Source: Spinactinospora alkalitolerans
GTDB lineage: Bacteria > Actinomycetota > Actinomycetes > Streptosporangiales > Streptosporangiaceae
Direction: 5' to 3'
Assembly: GCF_013408795.1 (NCBI RefSeq)
Contig: NZ_JACCCC010000001.1
Coordinates: 1,674,001-1,738,000, forward strand
Length of the DNA stretch: 64,000 nucleotides
Shown here: in pieces, positions 35,081-44,209 of the stretch
How positions within the stretch are numbered: position 1 is the first letter of the stretch
How the letters are laid out: each line of letters begins with the position of its first letter
The notes under the pieces: generated by a model
Seen by the model: the letters and a program-made list of their open reading frames with translations, nothing else
Databases searched by the model: none
What the model was told of the DNA's origin: nothing
Made by a program: the position numbers and the translations under genes

Positions 35081-35375
35081 ACCGTCCCTCGCTCGGCGAA
35101 GCACCGATTCACGTCCATCTCAGGTCTACCCCGGCGAGGTTAAGAACGGAGTGAGACGCGGCCCGATGCGGCCGGGCGCCCCCGGTGAGAAGAACCACCG
35201 CCGCCGCGGCGTTTGCCCGGGGCCCTTCTCGGTACCGGCCGGGCCTCCCACCGGTGTCCGACGGTCGGGCCCGTCCAGGAGGCGGGATGCCGCGGTGCGC
35301 GCAGCGTCGGCGGCGCGGCAGGCCCGAGCCCCGGAGATCCCGTTCCGACCCGCGAACGCGGCGGGCGAAGCCCGG

Positions 35376-36068
35376 TCAGTATTCGGTCCAGGAGTACCAG
35401 TTGCCGGAGATGTGCTCGTAGACCACGCCGCCGTGCCCGGGGACGAAGACGTCGGTGGGCAGCGGCTCGGAGCTGTAGGCCAGGCCGGACTCGTTCAGCA
35501 GTCCGGCACCCTGCACGGTGAACCGGGTGACGCCGTCGTCCACCGACGCGGCCTTCAACGGGTACAGGCCGACCCACTCGCCGTTCAGCGGGATGGTGGT
35601 GGAGCGGTTGAGGGTGTCGCGCACGTGCAGCAGCTCCTGCGCCGAGGCGTCGACCCGGGCCTGGAGCGGGGCGTCGCTCACCGACAGCGCGATGGCGGCC
35701 AGGGCGATCAGGGGCGCGGTGATCCAGCGCAGCCAGTAGTGCCTGATCATCGGCCGGGCCACGGTCAGCGCCGTGCCCAGCCGCAGCGCGCCCATCCCGG
35801 CGAGGAGCGCGCCGCCGCCCATGCCGATCACGAAGGTCGGCAGGTGGCCGCCCGGCATGCTGTCCTCGTAGAGCAGGGCCAGACCGATCAGGACGCAGGC
35901 CGGGAGGTAGAGGCGCCCCGGCGGCCGGGACCCCCAGGAGATCAGCCGCCGCCCGAACGTGGGCTTGTCTGCGATCTCGATGAGCTTGGCGACCGAGTCC
36001 TCTCCGGCCGGCTGCGTCGTCCCCCCATGGGGCGGGGTTCCACCGGACGGAGGAGTGGCGGCGGACAT
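35376..36068 (-). CDS. membrane protein of unknown function, 230 aa
   Basis: Pro/Gly/Thr-rich N-terminus (about 30 residues), then three or four hydrophobic helices between about residues 50 and 135 ('LYLPACVLIGLALLYEDSM', 'FVIGMGGGALLAGMGALRLG', 'APLIALAAIALSV'). A C-terminal extracytoplasmic domain of about 90 residues ends 'HISGNWYSWTEY'. The ATG at 36068 is chosen because the upstream frame is low quality; its ribosome binding site is only a G-run. It is divergent from rnhB with 217 bases between. No family recognised. Confidence 0.65.
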   Translation of the reverse strand: MSAATPPSGGTPPHGGTTQPAGEDSVAKLIEIADKPTFGRRLISWGSRPPGRLYLPACVLIGLALLYEDSMPGGHLPTFVIGMGGGALLAGMGALRLGTALTVARPMIRHYWLRWITAPLIALAAIALSVSDAPLQARVDASAQELLHVRDTLNRSTTIPLNGEWVGLYPLKAASVDDGVTRFTVQGAGLLNESGLAYSSEPLPTDVFVPGHGGVVYEHISGNWYSWTEY

Positions 36069-36272
36069 GGCGGGTTGCCCCCAACGGACTTTTGCGGGTG
36101 ATGGCGGCGGCGACCGGTCGCGCCGCGGCCGTGTCAGGTTGTCGGCGGCCGTCGAGGCACGGCCCGTCATCAGGATAGAGGAGCGGCGGGGCGGGATTGC
36201 GTAACACGCACGGAAACCGGGGGAAACAGGGAAACAGCGGAGAAACGGCGGAGGGGCATGCGGCGTTCGGAC

Positions 36273-36278
36273 TAGGCT
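36273..36278 (+). promoter_or_regulatory. -10 element, predicted leaderless promoter of rnhB
   Basis: TAGGCT ends 7 bases before the GTG at 36286, with no Shine-Dalgarno between. Confidence 0.5.
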
Positions 36279-36285
36279 TGGTCGG

Positions 36286-36972
36286 GTGTCTGCGAAATCC
36301 TCCATCGAACCCCCCACCTACGAGCTGGAGCGGGAGCTCGCCGCGGGCGGGGCGGGGCTCGTCGCGGGGATCGACGAGGTCGGCCGCGGGGCCTGGGCCG
36401 GACCCGTGGTGGTCTGCGCCGCGGTCACCGACGGCTCCGAGCCGCCCGAGGGCCTGACCGATTCCAAGCGGCTCAGCCCCAAGCGCCGGATCACCATGAG
36501 CGAGCTGGTCCGGCCCTGGGTGCGCGACCACGCGTTCGGACGGGCCGAGCCCACCGAGATCGACGAGGTCGGGATGACCGAGGCGCTGCGTCGCGCCGCC
36601 GGCCGCGCCCTGGCCGGGCTGGCCCGGCGGCCCGATGCGGTCATCCTCGACGGCAAGCACGACTACCTCGGTCGGCCCTGGGCCGTGCGCACCCGGATCA
36701 AGGCCGACCTGACCTGCGTCAGCGTCGCCGCGGCCTCGGTACTGGCCAAGGTGCACCGCGACGCGTTCATGGCCGGGCTCGACCCGGAGTTCCCCGGTTA
36801 CGGTTTCGGGACGGCCGCGGGCTACCCCTCACCGGTGCACCGTGCGGCGCTCGCCGAGCACGGGCCGACCCCGCACCACCGGATGTCCTGGGCTTATCTC
36901 GATGACCTGCCGAAATGGCGGCATCTGCGCAAAGTGCGGCCGGCGGCCGGCGACCAGCTCAGCATCCTGTGA
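36286..36972 (+). CDS. rnhB: ribonuclease HII
   Basis: Cleaves RNA in RNA-DNA hybrids and starts removal of misincorporated ribonucleotides. 228 aa. The active-site start '[16 protein letters not shown]' holds the Asp-Glu pair near residues 30-31. '[12 protein letters not shown]' and '[10 protein letters not shown]' supply further conserved positions, and '[18 protein letters not shown]' carries the last acidic residue. '[15 protein letters not shown]' and 'HHRMSW' complete the family pattern. The GTG start has a -10 hexamer 7 bases before it, pointing to a leaderless mRNA. Confidence 0.95.
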   Translation: MSAKSSIEPPTYELERELAAGGAGLVAGIDEVGRGAWAGPVVVCAAVTDGSEPPEGLTDSKRLSPKRRITMSELVRPWVRDHAFGRAEPTEIDEVGMTEALRRAAGRALAGLARRPDAVILDGKHDYLGRPWAVRTRIKADLTCVSVAAASVLAKVHRDAFMAGLDPEFPGYGFGTAAGYPSPVHRAALAEHGPTPHHRMSWAYLDDLPKWRHLRKVRPAAGDQLSIL

Positions 36973-37132
36973 CCCGGGTGGAGCACGACACGCCGAGCGG
37001 TTCGGGACCTCCACTCCTTATGAAACCCCGGCCGTTGACGGCAGTATGGGGTTCGCCCCGGGGTACTGCTGTGCGAAGAGGACGACCGAAAACCGGGGGC
37101 ACGGGGCCGTACGGGTAAAGGGGGGTCAGGAG

Positions 37133-39541
37133 ATGCCGCGCAACGACGAACCCCGGACCACCGGCAGGCCCGCGCGGACGCCACCGCTGCAGCGGCTGCG
37201 CGACGCCTACTCCCGCCAGGCCCTGCGCTCGCGCCTGGCCGCGGGGTTCACCGCCGTCACGGTCGCCGCCCTGCTCGCCTTCCTGGTCGACGTCCCCGTT
37301 CTCGCCGCGATCGCGGTGACGGTCATGGTCCTGGCCGTCTTCGCCGCGCTGATGCGGTCCTCGGCCGCCGTCGCGGCGGCACTGGTCTGCGTCGCCTGGA
37401 TCGCCGTCGCCTACCCGCTGTTCCAGATCCCCCTGGCCGGGGCCCCGGTCGTGCTGGTCCTGCTCCTCCTGCCGCTGCTGGTCTCGCTGGCTGCGACCCG
37501 GATCCGGGCCTTCCCGGTCTGGCACACGACCCTGCTGGCGCTGCTCATCGGGCTCATCCTCGGGCTGGCCGTGGCGCTGACCAGCATGCTCACCGACGCC
37601 GTTCCGCCGGCCCTCGGCGTGACGTGCACGGTGGCCGCCGCGGGCGCCGCGCTGCTGTGGCGGGCGGTCGCGGGCTACCGGCTGCACCGCGAGACCCGGC
37701 CGCGCGGGGACGCGCCGACCGCTCCGGACCCCGGCGCCGCCGCGGCGCAGGGCCGCGGCCGGTCCCCGGCCGGGCGAGGGGGGACGCGGCGGACCGGCAC
37801 CGAGAGCGCCGCCGTGCCCGTCCCCGTCGACGAGGCGCTGGCCGAGCTGGAGGACATGATCGGCCTGGACCCGGTGAAGCAGCAGGTCCGGGCGATCGCC
37901 GCGTCCATCGAGGCGGCCCGGCTGCGCGCCGACGCCGGCTACGCGGTCGACAAGCCGCTGCGCCACCTGGTGTTCTCCGGCCCACCCGGCACCGGCAAGA
38001 CCAGCGTGGCGCGCACGCTGGCCACGGTCTTCCACTCCTTCGGGCTGCTGCCCTCCCCGAACGTGGTCGAGGCCCAGCGCGCCGACCTGGTGGGGGAGTA
38101 CCTGGGGGCGACGGCGATCAAGACCAACGAGCTGGTGGACCGCGCGCTCGGCGGGGTGCTGTTCATCGACGAGGCGTACTCGCTGGTCAACGACGGCGAC
38201 GGGCAGTCGGACCGGTTCGGCAACGAGGCCGTGCAGACCCTGCTCAAGCGGGCCGAGGACGATCGCGACCGGCTCGTCGTCATCCTCGCCGGCTACGACA
38301 AGGAGATGGACCGCTTCCTGGCCTCCAACCCCGGCCTGGCCTCCCGGTTCGCCACCAGGGTGACGTTTCCCAGCTACCGCCCCGAGGAGCTGCAGCGCAT
38401 CGCCGAGCACCAGTTCGACCAGCGCGGCGACCTGCTCGACGAGCAGGCGCGCCCGGCGCTGCGCTCGCGCTTCGACCAGGCGGCGCAGCGCGGGGTGGTC
38501 GACGAGCTCGGCAACGGCCGCTTCGTCCGCTCCCTGGTGGAGAAGACCGCCGAGGCCAGGGACGTGCGCGTCGTCACCAGCGGCGAGTCCGGCCGCCAGC
38601 CCGCCCCCGAGGAGCTGGTCACGATCCGCGCGGCCGACGTCGCCACGGCCTATGACCAGTTGACCGAGCGCCTGCCCGGCTTCACCAAGGCCCCCGACGT
38701 CGACGAGGCCCTGGCCGAGCTCGACGCGATGATCGGCCTGGACCCGGTCAAACGGCAGGTCCGCTCGATCGCGGCCCAGCTCCAGATGGCCAAGCTGCGC
38801 GAAGGGCAGGGGCTGCCGGTCCAGCCGCCCATGCGGCACTTCGTCTTCGTCGGCCCGCCCGGCACCGGCAAGACGACGGTGGCGCGCATCCTCGGCCGGG
38901 TGTTCGCGGCGCTCGGCCTGCTCAACCGGGCCGACGTGGTCGAGGCCGGCCGCGCCGACCTGGTCGGCGAGCACCTGGGCGCCACGGCCGTCAAGACCAA
39001 CAAGCTGGTGGACCGCGCGCTCGGCGGGGTGCTGTTCATCGACGAGGCCTACGCCCTGGTCAACCCGGGCTACAGCGGAGGTGACGCGTTCGGTTCCGAG
39101 GCCATCCAGACCCTGCTCAAGCGGGCCGAGGACGACCGCTCCCGGCTGGTCATCGTGCTGGCCGGCTACCCGGCGGAGATGGACCGCTTCCTGGCCAGCA
39201 ACTCGGGCCTGTCCTCGCGGTTCAACGTGCGGGTGGCCTTCCCCAGCTACACGCCGGAGGAGCTGACCGAGATCGCCGACCGCGTGGCCGCCGGGGCCGG
39301 TGACGCCTTCGACGAGCAGGCCAGGGAGGACCTGCACCAGATCTTCGGCCACGTCTGCGAGGCGGGCTGGATCGACGAGTTCGGCAACGGCCGCTTCGCC
39401 CGGTCGCTGTTCGAGAAGGCGTGCTCCTACCGCGACCTGCGGGTCTCGGAGGAGCTGGGCGACGCGGCCACCGCCGAGGAGCTCACCCTGGTCACGAGCG
39501 CGGACCTGCGGCAGGCCTACGGCGAGGTCACCCAGGGATGA
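37133..39541 (+). CDS. membrane-anchored tandem AAA+ ATPase (CbxX/CfxQ type), 802 aa
   Basis: Five or so hydrophobic helices at residues about 30-180, a charged linker, then two CbxX/CfxQ-type AAA+ modules. Module 1: Walker A 'GPPGTGKT' at about 282, Walker B 'VLFIDEAYSL' at about 341. Module 2: Walker A 'GPPGTGKT' at about 573, Walker B 'VLFIDEAYAL' at about 631. Each module opens with the same phrase ('MIGLDPVKQQVR' / 'MIGLDPVKRQVR') and ends with 'GNGRF'. This is the EccA/SpoVK/Rubisco-activase relative group of protein remodellers; no ESX genes are nearby, so a secretion role is not indicated. The ATG at 37133 follows AGGGGGG. Confidence 0.88.
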   Translation: MPRNDEPRTTGRPARTPPLQRLRDAYSRQALRSRLAAGFTAVTVAALLAFLVDVPVLAAIAVTVMVLAVFAALMRSSAAVAAALVCVAWIAVAYPLFQIPLAGAPVVLVLLLLPLLVSLAATRIRAFPVWHTTLLALLIGLILGLAVALTSMLTDAVPPALGVTCTVAAAGAALLWRAVAGYRLHRETRPRGDAPTAPDPGAAAAQGRGRSPAGRGGTRRTGTESAAVPVPVDEALAELEDMIGLDPVKQQVRAIAASIEAARLRADAGYAVDKPLRHLVFSGPPGTGKTSVARTLATVFHSFGLLPSPNVVEAQRADLVGEYLGATAIKTNELVDRALGGVLFIDEAYSLVNDGDGQSDRFGNEAVQTLLKRAEDDRDRLVVILAGYDKEMDRFLASNPGLASRFATRVTFPSYRPEELQRIAEHQFDQRGDLLDEQARPALRSRFDQAAQRGVVDELGNGRFVRSLVEKTAEARDVRVVTSGESGRQPAPEELVTIRAADVATAYDQLTERLPGFTKAPDVDEALAELDAMIGLDPVKRQVRSIAAQLQMAKLREGQGLPVQPPMRHFVFVGPPGTGKTTVARILGRVFAALGLLNRADVVEAGRADLVGEHLGATAVKTNKLVDRALGGVLFIDEAYALVNPGYSGGDAFGSEAIQTLLKRAEDDRSRLVIVLAGYPAEMDRFLASNSGLSSRFNVRVAFPSYTPEELTEIADRVAAGAGDAFDEQAREDLHQIFGHVCEAGWIDEFGNGRFARSLFEKACSYRDLRVSEELGDAATAEELTLVTSADLRQAYGEVTQG

Positions 39542-39655
39542 CGTCCGGGTCCGGGGTCGGCCCTCCGGTCGCCTGAACGGCCACCTAGGGGACAAGCCAG
39601 GGTGCTCCACCGCAAATCGGTCCGATGACGCCCCCAATCCGGCGGTACGCCCTGC

Positions 39656-39661
39656 TAATGT
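39656..39661 (+). promoter_or_regulatory. -10 element, predicted leaderless promoter
   Basis: TAATGT ends 7 bases before the ATG at 39669; no ribosome binding site is present. Confidence 0.5.
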
Positions 39662-39668
39662 CCGCTGC

Positions 39669-40397
39669 ATGAGTCGTTCCACCGCCCCCATCGGCCAGGC
39701 CGTCATCTTGGCGGGAGGCCAGGCGACCCGCCTGCGCCCCTACACCGACACCCGACCCAAGGCGATGGTCGAGGTCGCCGACCGGCCCATCATCGACTAC
39801 CAACTGGAGTGGCTGGCGGGGCACGGCGTCGAGCACGTCGTGGTGTCCTGCGGCTACAAGGCCGAGGTGCTGCGCGAACACCTGGCCGCCCGTCCCGACG
39901 GGCCGGAGATCAGCCTCCTGGTCGAGGACGAACCGCTGGGGCGGGGCGGCGCGCTGCGGTTCGCGGCGTCGGGCCTGCGGGAGGCCGACTCCCCCTACTT
40001 CGCGCTCAACGGCGACGTCCTCACCTGGTTCCCGCTGGACGAGCTCACCGCCTACCACCGCGAGAAGGGCGGCCTGGTGACCCTGGCGCTGGCGCAGTAC
40101 CGCACGAGCTGGGGCATCGTCGACGTCACCGACAGCGGACTCATCGAGGGCTTCACCCAGAGCCCCCTGCTGCCGTTCTGGATCAACGCCGGCGTCTACG
40201 TCTTCGAGCCCGCGGCGACGCCGCTGCTGCCGGAGAAGGGCGACCACGAGTCCACCACCTTCCCCGGGCTGGCAGCGGAGGGGCGGCTCTTCGGCTACCG
40301 CATCGACGGCTTCTGGCGCGGCGTGGACACGGTCAAGGACGTCAAGGAGGCCGGCGAGCAGATCCCGGCGCTGCGCGGGAACGCCCTGGCGACCTGA
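39669..40397 (+). CDS. nucleotidyltransferase (NDP-sugar pyrophosphorylase family)
   Basis: Transfers a nucleotidyl group to a sugar phosphate. 242 aa, a single Rossmann-like domain. The signature 'AVILAGGQATRLRPYT' is at residues about 11-26, with 'RPKAMVEVADRPIIDYQLEWL' (in part) next, and 'ALNGDVLTWF' marks the metal site. 'PFWINAGVYVFEP' and 'GFWRGVDTVKDV' complete the family pattern. It lacks the left-handed beta-helix seen in GlmU, so it is the short RmlA/GMP-type form. The preferred base and sugar are not readable. It is followed 38 bases later by a phosphatase with its own predicted leaderless promoter. Confidence 0.88.
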   Translation: MSRSTAPIGQAVILAGGQATRLRPYTDTRPKAMVEVADRPIIDYQLEWLAGHGVEHVVVSCGYKAEVLREHLAARPDGPEISLLVEDEPLGRGGALRFAASGLREADSPYFALNGDVLTWFPLDELTAYHREKGGLVTLALAQYRTSWGIVDVTDSGLIEGFTQSPLLPFWINAGVYVFEPAATPLLPEKGDHESTTFPGLAAEGRLFGYRIDGFWRGVDTVKDVKEAGEQIPALRGNALAT

Positions 40398-40422
40398 CCG
40401 CCACCGGTTCGGGGCGGATCGG

Positions 40423-40428
40423 TATCGT
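40423..40428 (+). promoter_or_regulatory. -10 element, predicted leaderless promoter
   Basis: TATCGT ends 7 bases before the GTG at 40436, between two closely spaced genes, suggesting the phosphatase can be transcribed on its own. Confidence 0.45.
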
Positions 40429-40435
40429 CGCGTCC

Positions 40436-41215
40436 GTGACCAATGACGCCCCCATGCTGACCACCGCCCCCAATTTCCGCGATCTCGGCGGCGCCGCCGC
40501 GAACGGCGGCGAGCGCGTCCGCCGCGGCCTGCTGTTCCGGGCCGACGCCCTGTCCCGGCTGGACGAAGCCGACCTGGCCGTGCTGGAGGGCATGGAGCTG
40601 CGCCAGTTGATCGACCTGCGCACCGTGTTCGAGCGGGACCGCGCGGCCGACCGGGTGCCCCGGGGCGCCGAGTACGTCGTGCTGGACGTGCAGCGCGACC
40701 ACAGGACCGGCGGGGACCTCGCCGCGGTCTTCGCCGACCCCGAACGGGCCAACGCCCTGCTGGCCGACAACGGTGCCGAGCGGTTCATGCACGAGGTCAA
40801 CCGGATGCTGGTGGGCACGGAGGACGCCTGCGCCGGCTACCGGGAACTCGTCGAGCGCGCGGCGCACGGGCCGCTGCCGCTGGTGTTCCACTGCAGCGCG
40901 GGCAAGGACCGCACCGGCTGGGGAGCCGTCGTCATCCTGTCGCTGCTGGGCGTGCCGAGGGAGGCGATCATCGCCGACTACCTCGCCAGCAACGGCCGGC
41001 TCGGCGCGGTCATCGACTGGATGATGGGCATGGTCCGGACGCAGGGCATCGACGCCGACCAGGTCAAGCCGATGCTGGAGGTGCGCACCGAGTACCTCGA
41101 AACGGCGTTCGCCGAGGTGGACAGGGTCCACGGCTCCTTCGACGGCTACGTCGCGGGCGGCCTGCGGCTGAAGCCCGAGACCGTGTCGGCGCTGCGCGAG
41201 CGCCTGCTGACCTAG
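40436..41215 (+). CDS. tyrosine/serine-type protein phosphatase (PtpB-like)
   Basis: 259 aa. The P-loop 'HCSAGKDRTGWG' near residue 152 carries the catalytic cysteine and arginine, and its GKDRTG form is that of the PtpB/Siw14-like dual or triple specificity group rather than classical PTPs. The N-terminal 'NFRDLGG' and 'RGLLFRADALSRL' are also characteristic of this family. 'IDLRTVFERDRAADRVP' supplies the general-acid region. Cytoplasmic; the mycobacterial relative is secreted but no signal is seen here. Substrates could be phosphoproteins or phosphoinositides. Confidence 0.88.
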   Translation: MTNDAPMLTTAPNFRDLGGAAANGGERVRRGLLFRADALSRLDEADLAVLEGMELRQLIDLRTVFERDRAADRVPRGAEYVVLDVQRDHRTGGDLAAVFADPERANALLADNGAERFMHEVNRMLVGTEDACAGYRELVERAAHGPLPLVFHCSAGKDRTGWGAVVILSLLGVPREAIIADYLASNGRLGAVIDWMMGMVRTQGIDADQVKPMLEVRTEYLETAFAEVDRVHGSFDGYVAGGLRLKPETVSALRERLLT

Positions 41216-41457
41216 ATGTTCTGCCCTATGAGGTCGGCGACGCGGGAGGCTGTGGCCACAGCCTCCGACTCCCGTCAGCGATCTGGTGCGTCGAGTCGTC
41301 GATTCGATGTGTGTTCCACGGAGGTGGGGCGCTCATCGGGCTCTGACCGCCGCGTTCGCGGGGTGGGGTTTCCCGGGGGCGGATCCGCTGTGCCGCCGGC
41401 GGCTTGCGCGCACTGCGACAGCCGGCCCCTTGTGCGAACGCGATCGCCGAACATCAG

Positions 41458-43110
41458 TCAGACGTCGTCGAGGCGCTTGGCCAGGCCCGCGTCGTCCTCG
41501 GACTCGTCCAGGACGTCGAGCAGCGTCTCCAGCACCGCCATCCTGGTGTGGCCCCGGTCCAGCAGGCGCTGGGCCGCCGCCCACAGGTTGGGCGGATCGC
41601 CCTTCCACAGCCGTTCGGCCAGTCGCTCGTGCGCCGCCAGCACCTCCTGGACCTCCGGACTGTCGGTGCAGGTGCCGGCCGCGCCGTCTCCGGGATCCTG
41701 GTCGGCGGAGTGCCGACCCCGCTGCGAGGGGGCGTCGTACTCGCCGAAGTGGTCCAGCCGCAGCAGCGCGCGGCGGCCCGTCGGTGTCGTGGGGTCGAAG
41801 TCGCCCGCGTCGTCGGAGAGCAGGTCGCCGGCCAGCAGCGGGAACGCGAACATGCGGCGGGGCAGCGCGGACAGGTCGCCGTCGGGCAGCAGTCGGCGCA
41901 CGGCCTCCTGGCGCAGCCCGAAGGAGGCGGCGGGGTCCCGGTAGGAGGTGGCGAAGGAGGCGATGGCCTCCCACAGCGCGTCCAGCGTGGCGTGCACCGC
42001 GATCTCGGGCAGGCCGCCGCGCGGCCCGGCCCAGCGGATCCACGCCGCCAGTACGTGCGGCATCGCCTCCTGCTCCTCGGGCAGCAGCACCACCCGGCGG
42101 GGCAGCCAGGTCAGCAGGAACGCCTCGACCTTGCGCGGGCTCACCCGCAGCGGCCGACCGGAGTCGATGTCGCAGCCGTAGTTGATGATGTGGTCCACGC
42201 AGCGGCTGGCGGCGTAGCTGTCGGACAGCTCCGCCGCGGCGTCGGAGGCCAGGAACCGCGCGGCCAGGACGGCGCGCCGGTCGCGGCGCCAGCTCGGGGG
42301 CCTGGCCGGGTTCTGCGGGCGGGGCAGCGCTCGGGCGCGGGCGCGGACCAGGGCGTGGTGGGTGGCCAGGGGGCCGTCGGCGGAGTCGCCGATCCCGGTG
42401 TCGCGCGGCGCGCGGCCGCCGGCCGCCGAGGCCAGCAGTTGGTCGGTCCGCTCGACGGCGGTCTCCAGCAGCGTGCGCGCGCGCTCGGGTTCGATCGGGT
42501 CGAACACGGCCATGGGATCGTTCTCGGTCTTGCCGCGGCAGTGCTCCAGGAGCCGGTCGACCTTGGAGGTCACCCAGGCGTCGCGCAGGATGCCGCCGGC
42601 GTTGTGGTCGACGACGGCGATCAGCGCGTGGCCGGCCTCGCCGGTGTCGGCCCCGGGGTCCTCGTCGTAGCGGAAGGTGCAGATCACCTCGTCGGTGTCG
42701 CCGAACCTGGAGCCGGACACATAGGCCGCGACCGGGCGGACCTCGCCCAGCGAACCGGCCCATCCGGGGCGGGCGGTGCCCTGCTTGACGAGGTCGAGAA
42801 CGGCTCTCTCGGCCAGGACGCGCTGCCTGCGCGAGGGACCGAGCGAGGCGATGCCGGCCAGCAGCGCCAGTCCGGCGGGGGTGCCGGATTCGGCGGCGTA
42901 CTCGACCAGCCCCTCGCCGAGGAGGCGCTCGACGTCGACTCCCGGCACGCGCCGTCCCCACCAGGCGCCGAGCAGTTCGCTGATGACGAGTTCGGCGTCG
43001 AGCGGGTGCCGCATCGCGAGCAGGGCGCGCGCGGCGCGCAGCATCTCGGCGAAGACCTCGTCGGGCAGAGGTGCGGGGCCGGGTTTTCGTGAGGGAGGCG
43101 GTACGGACAC
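41458..43110 (-). CDS. conserved hypothetical protein, 550 aa
   Basis: Large soluble protein of unknown function. Most of it is helical; a central region has 'VSGSRFGDTDEVICTFRYDED' and 'HALIAVVDHNAGGILRDAWV', which look like a beta-rich insertion. 'LTWLPRRVVLLPEEQEAMPHVLAAWIRW' in the C-terminal half is typical of a protein seen as a single copy in many actinobacteria and sometimes annotated only as a DUF. The GTG at 43110 has TAGGCT 6 bases upstream, a leaderless arrangement. No catalytic motif or membrane span. No operon partner is evident. Confidence 0.72.
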   Translation of the reverse strand: MSVPPPSRKPGPAPLPDEVFAEMLRAARALLAMRHPLDAELVISELLGAWWGRRVPGVDVERLLGEGLVEYAAESGTPAGLALLAGIASLGPSRRQRVLAERAVLDLVKQGTARPGWAGSLGEVRPVAAYVSGSRFGDTDEVICTFRYDEDPGADTGEAGHALIAVVDHNAGGILRDAWVTSKVDRLLEHCRGKTENDPMAVFDPIEPERARTLLETAVERTDQLLASAAGGRAPRDTGIGDSADGPLATHHALVRARARALPRPQNPARPPSWRRDRRAVLAARFLASDAAAELSDSYAASRCVDHIINYGCDIDSGRPLRVSPRKVEAFLLTWLPRRVVLLPEEQEAMPHVLAAWIRWAGPRGGLPEIAVHATLDALWEAIASFATSYRDPAASFGLRQEAVRRLLPDGDLSALPRRMFAFPLLAGDLLSDDAGDFDPTTPTGRRALLRLDHFGEYDAPSQRGRHSADQDPGDGAAGTCTDSPEVQEVLAAHERLAERLWKGDPPNLWAAAQRLLDRGHTRMAVLETLLDVLDESEDDAGLAKRLDDV

Positions 43111-43116
43111 CCGTTG

Positions 43117-43122
43117 AGCCTA
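43117..43122 (-). promoter_or_regulatory. -10 element, predicted leaderless promoter
   Basis: TAGGCT on the minus strand, 6 bases before the GTG at 43110; identical to the rnhB hexamer. Confidence 0.5.
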
Positions 43123-43218
43123 AGGCACACCGGCCCGGGACCACGGTCGATCCCGGCAAAGAAGCGGCCGCCGCGGCCGCGGGGGCGCGCCCCCGTGCGG
43201 GGCGCGCCCGTGGACGCT

Positions 43219-43473
43219 TCAGCCGAGCCGGTCGCGGCCGGCGAGCCGCGGCGGCCGGAGACTCGATGGGGGCTCGGACTTGATCATGGCCTGCAGGTGC
43301 TCCCTGGCGACGCGCTCCACAAGACCGGGGGTGACCTTGAAGCCCAGGTGCTCGGCGCATCTCCAGGTGTCGGCGACGCAGCGTTCCACGCATTTGTGCG
43401 GCAGCGCGTCGAACTCGGTTCGGAGTTGGGCGGTGACCTGTTGCAGGTCACCGGCGTCGTACGTCTTGAGCAT
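43219..43473 (-). CDS. small three-helix protein, 84 aa
   Basis: 'LRTEFDALPHKCVERCVADTW' and 'VERVAREHLQAMIKSEPP' (in part) resemble the small three-helix domain found fused to actinobacterial arsenate reductases and in stand-alone proteins. Three cysteines (KCVERC and WRC) are grouped near residues 28-43, possibly a metal site. The ATG at 43473 directly follows GAGCGAGG, so spacing to the ribosome binding site is tight. Separate from the 41458 gene by 108 bases. Function unknown. Confidence 0.55.
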   Translation of the reverse strand: MLKTYDAGDLQQVTAQLRTEFDALPHKCVERCVADTWRCAEHLGFKVTPGLVERVAREHLQAMIKSEPPSSLRPPRLAGRDRLG

Positions 43474-44209
43474 CCTCGCTCACGCCCCCCTCGATGGCGG
43501 TGGTCTGGACGGCGACCACCATCCATTTCACAACGCCGGACTCCGGTGTCAAGACCTCGCCGGGCGGCTCTTACGGAGGCTTTGTGCGAGGCTTGACCCG
43601 TGGCGGCCCGATTCGGGTCCCGTCCACGGCGGAAACGCCGAGGGGGCGCTGCCGCGCGCTCCACTGGCGTTTATGGCCGCAGCGCTCCTCGACCGCCCGG
43701 TCTCCGGCGGAGCGCGGGGCCGCAGACCTCGCGGCCGTCGGGCAAAGGCTCGGCAAAGCGACCTTGACGCTCCTGGGACCGTCGAGCGCGGCCCCGAGTC
43801 CGTCGGCGGCGGCCCGTGGTGGGCGGGCGCGGTCCGCCGGAGGCCGGGCGGCCGCCTTGAGCGGTGGCCGTCGGCGTTCCCGGCCGGAACCGGAGCGGAC
43901 GGGAATTGGCCGGACCGAAATTCCACCTTTTATGCTGAGGGTCCAGTGCAGGACGTATCATTCACTTTCGGCTATGTCTCCTTACTGTCCGCTGCGGCCG
44001 ATTCGGCGAGGGCGATGCGCCGTGGCTTATGCTGAGGCGACTGGGAGCACGCGACGGTGGTCGGGCGAGGGGCCGCCGCTCCCAGGAGGCGGGCGCCGTC
44101 CCCGCGGCTCCCGGATCCCGTGAAGTTCTCGGCCGCCGGCGTTGGAGCGGCCGGAGTTCCCCAGCCATAGACCCCCAGCGACGGGGAAAGGATCCCGGAG
44201 GTGTCAAGG
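43474..44209. other. 736-base region without a convincing gene
   Basis: Open frames here show no consistent start signal or family. A stretch at about 43905-44000 has clearly lower GC (ATTCCACCTTTTATGCTG, GTATCATTCACTTTCGGC) and is the likeliest promoter zone for the phosphatase gene at 44210, which would then have a leader of over 200 bases. No tRNA or copy of the dispersed element seen. Confidence 0.4.

Noticed and set aside
36959-39706. 915-aa open frame opposite the tandem AAA+ gene
   Set aside because: Shadow frame with composition typical of antisense actinobacterial DNA. The plus strand has two sets of Walker motifs.
41216-42185. Plus-strand frames across the 41458 gene
   Set aside because: Antisense shadows of the 550-aa minus-strand protein, with no start signals.
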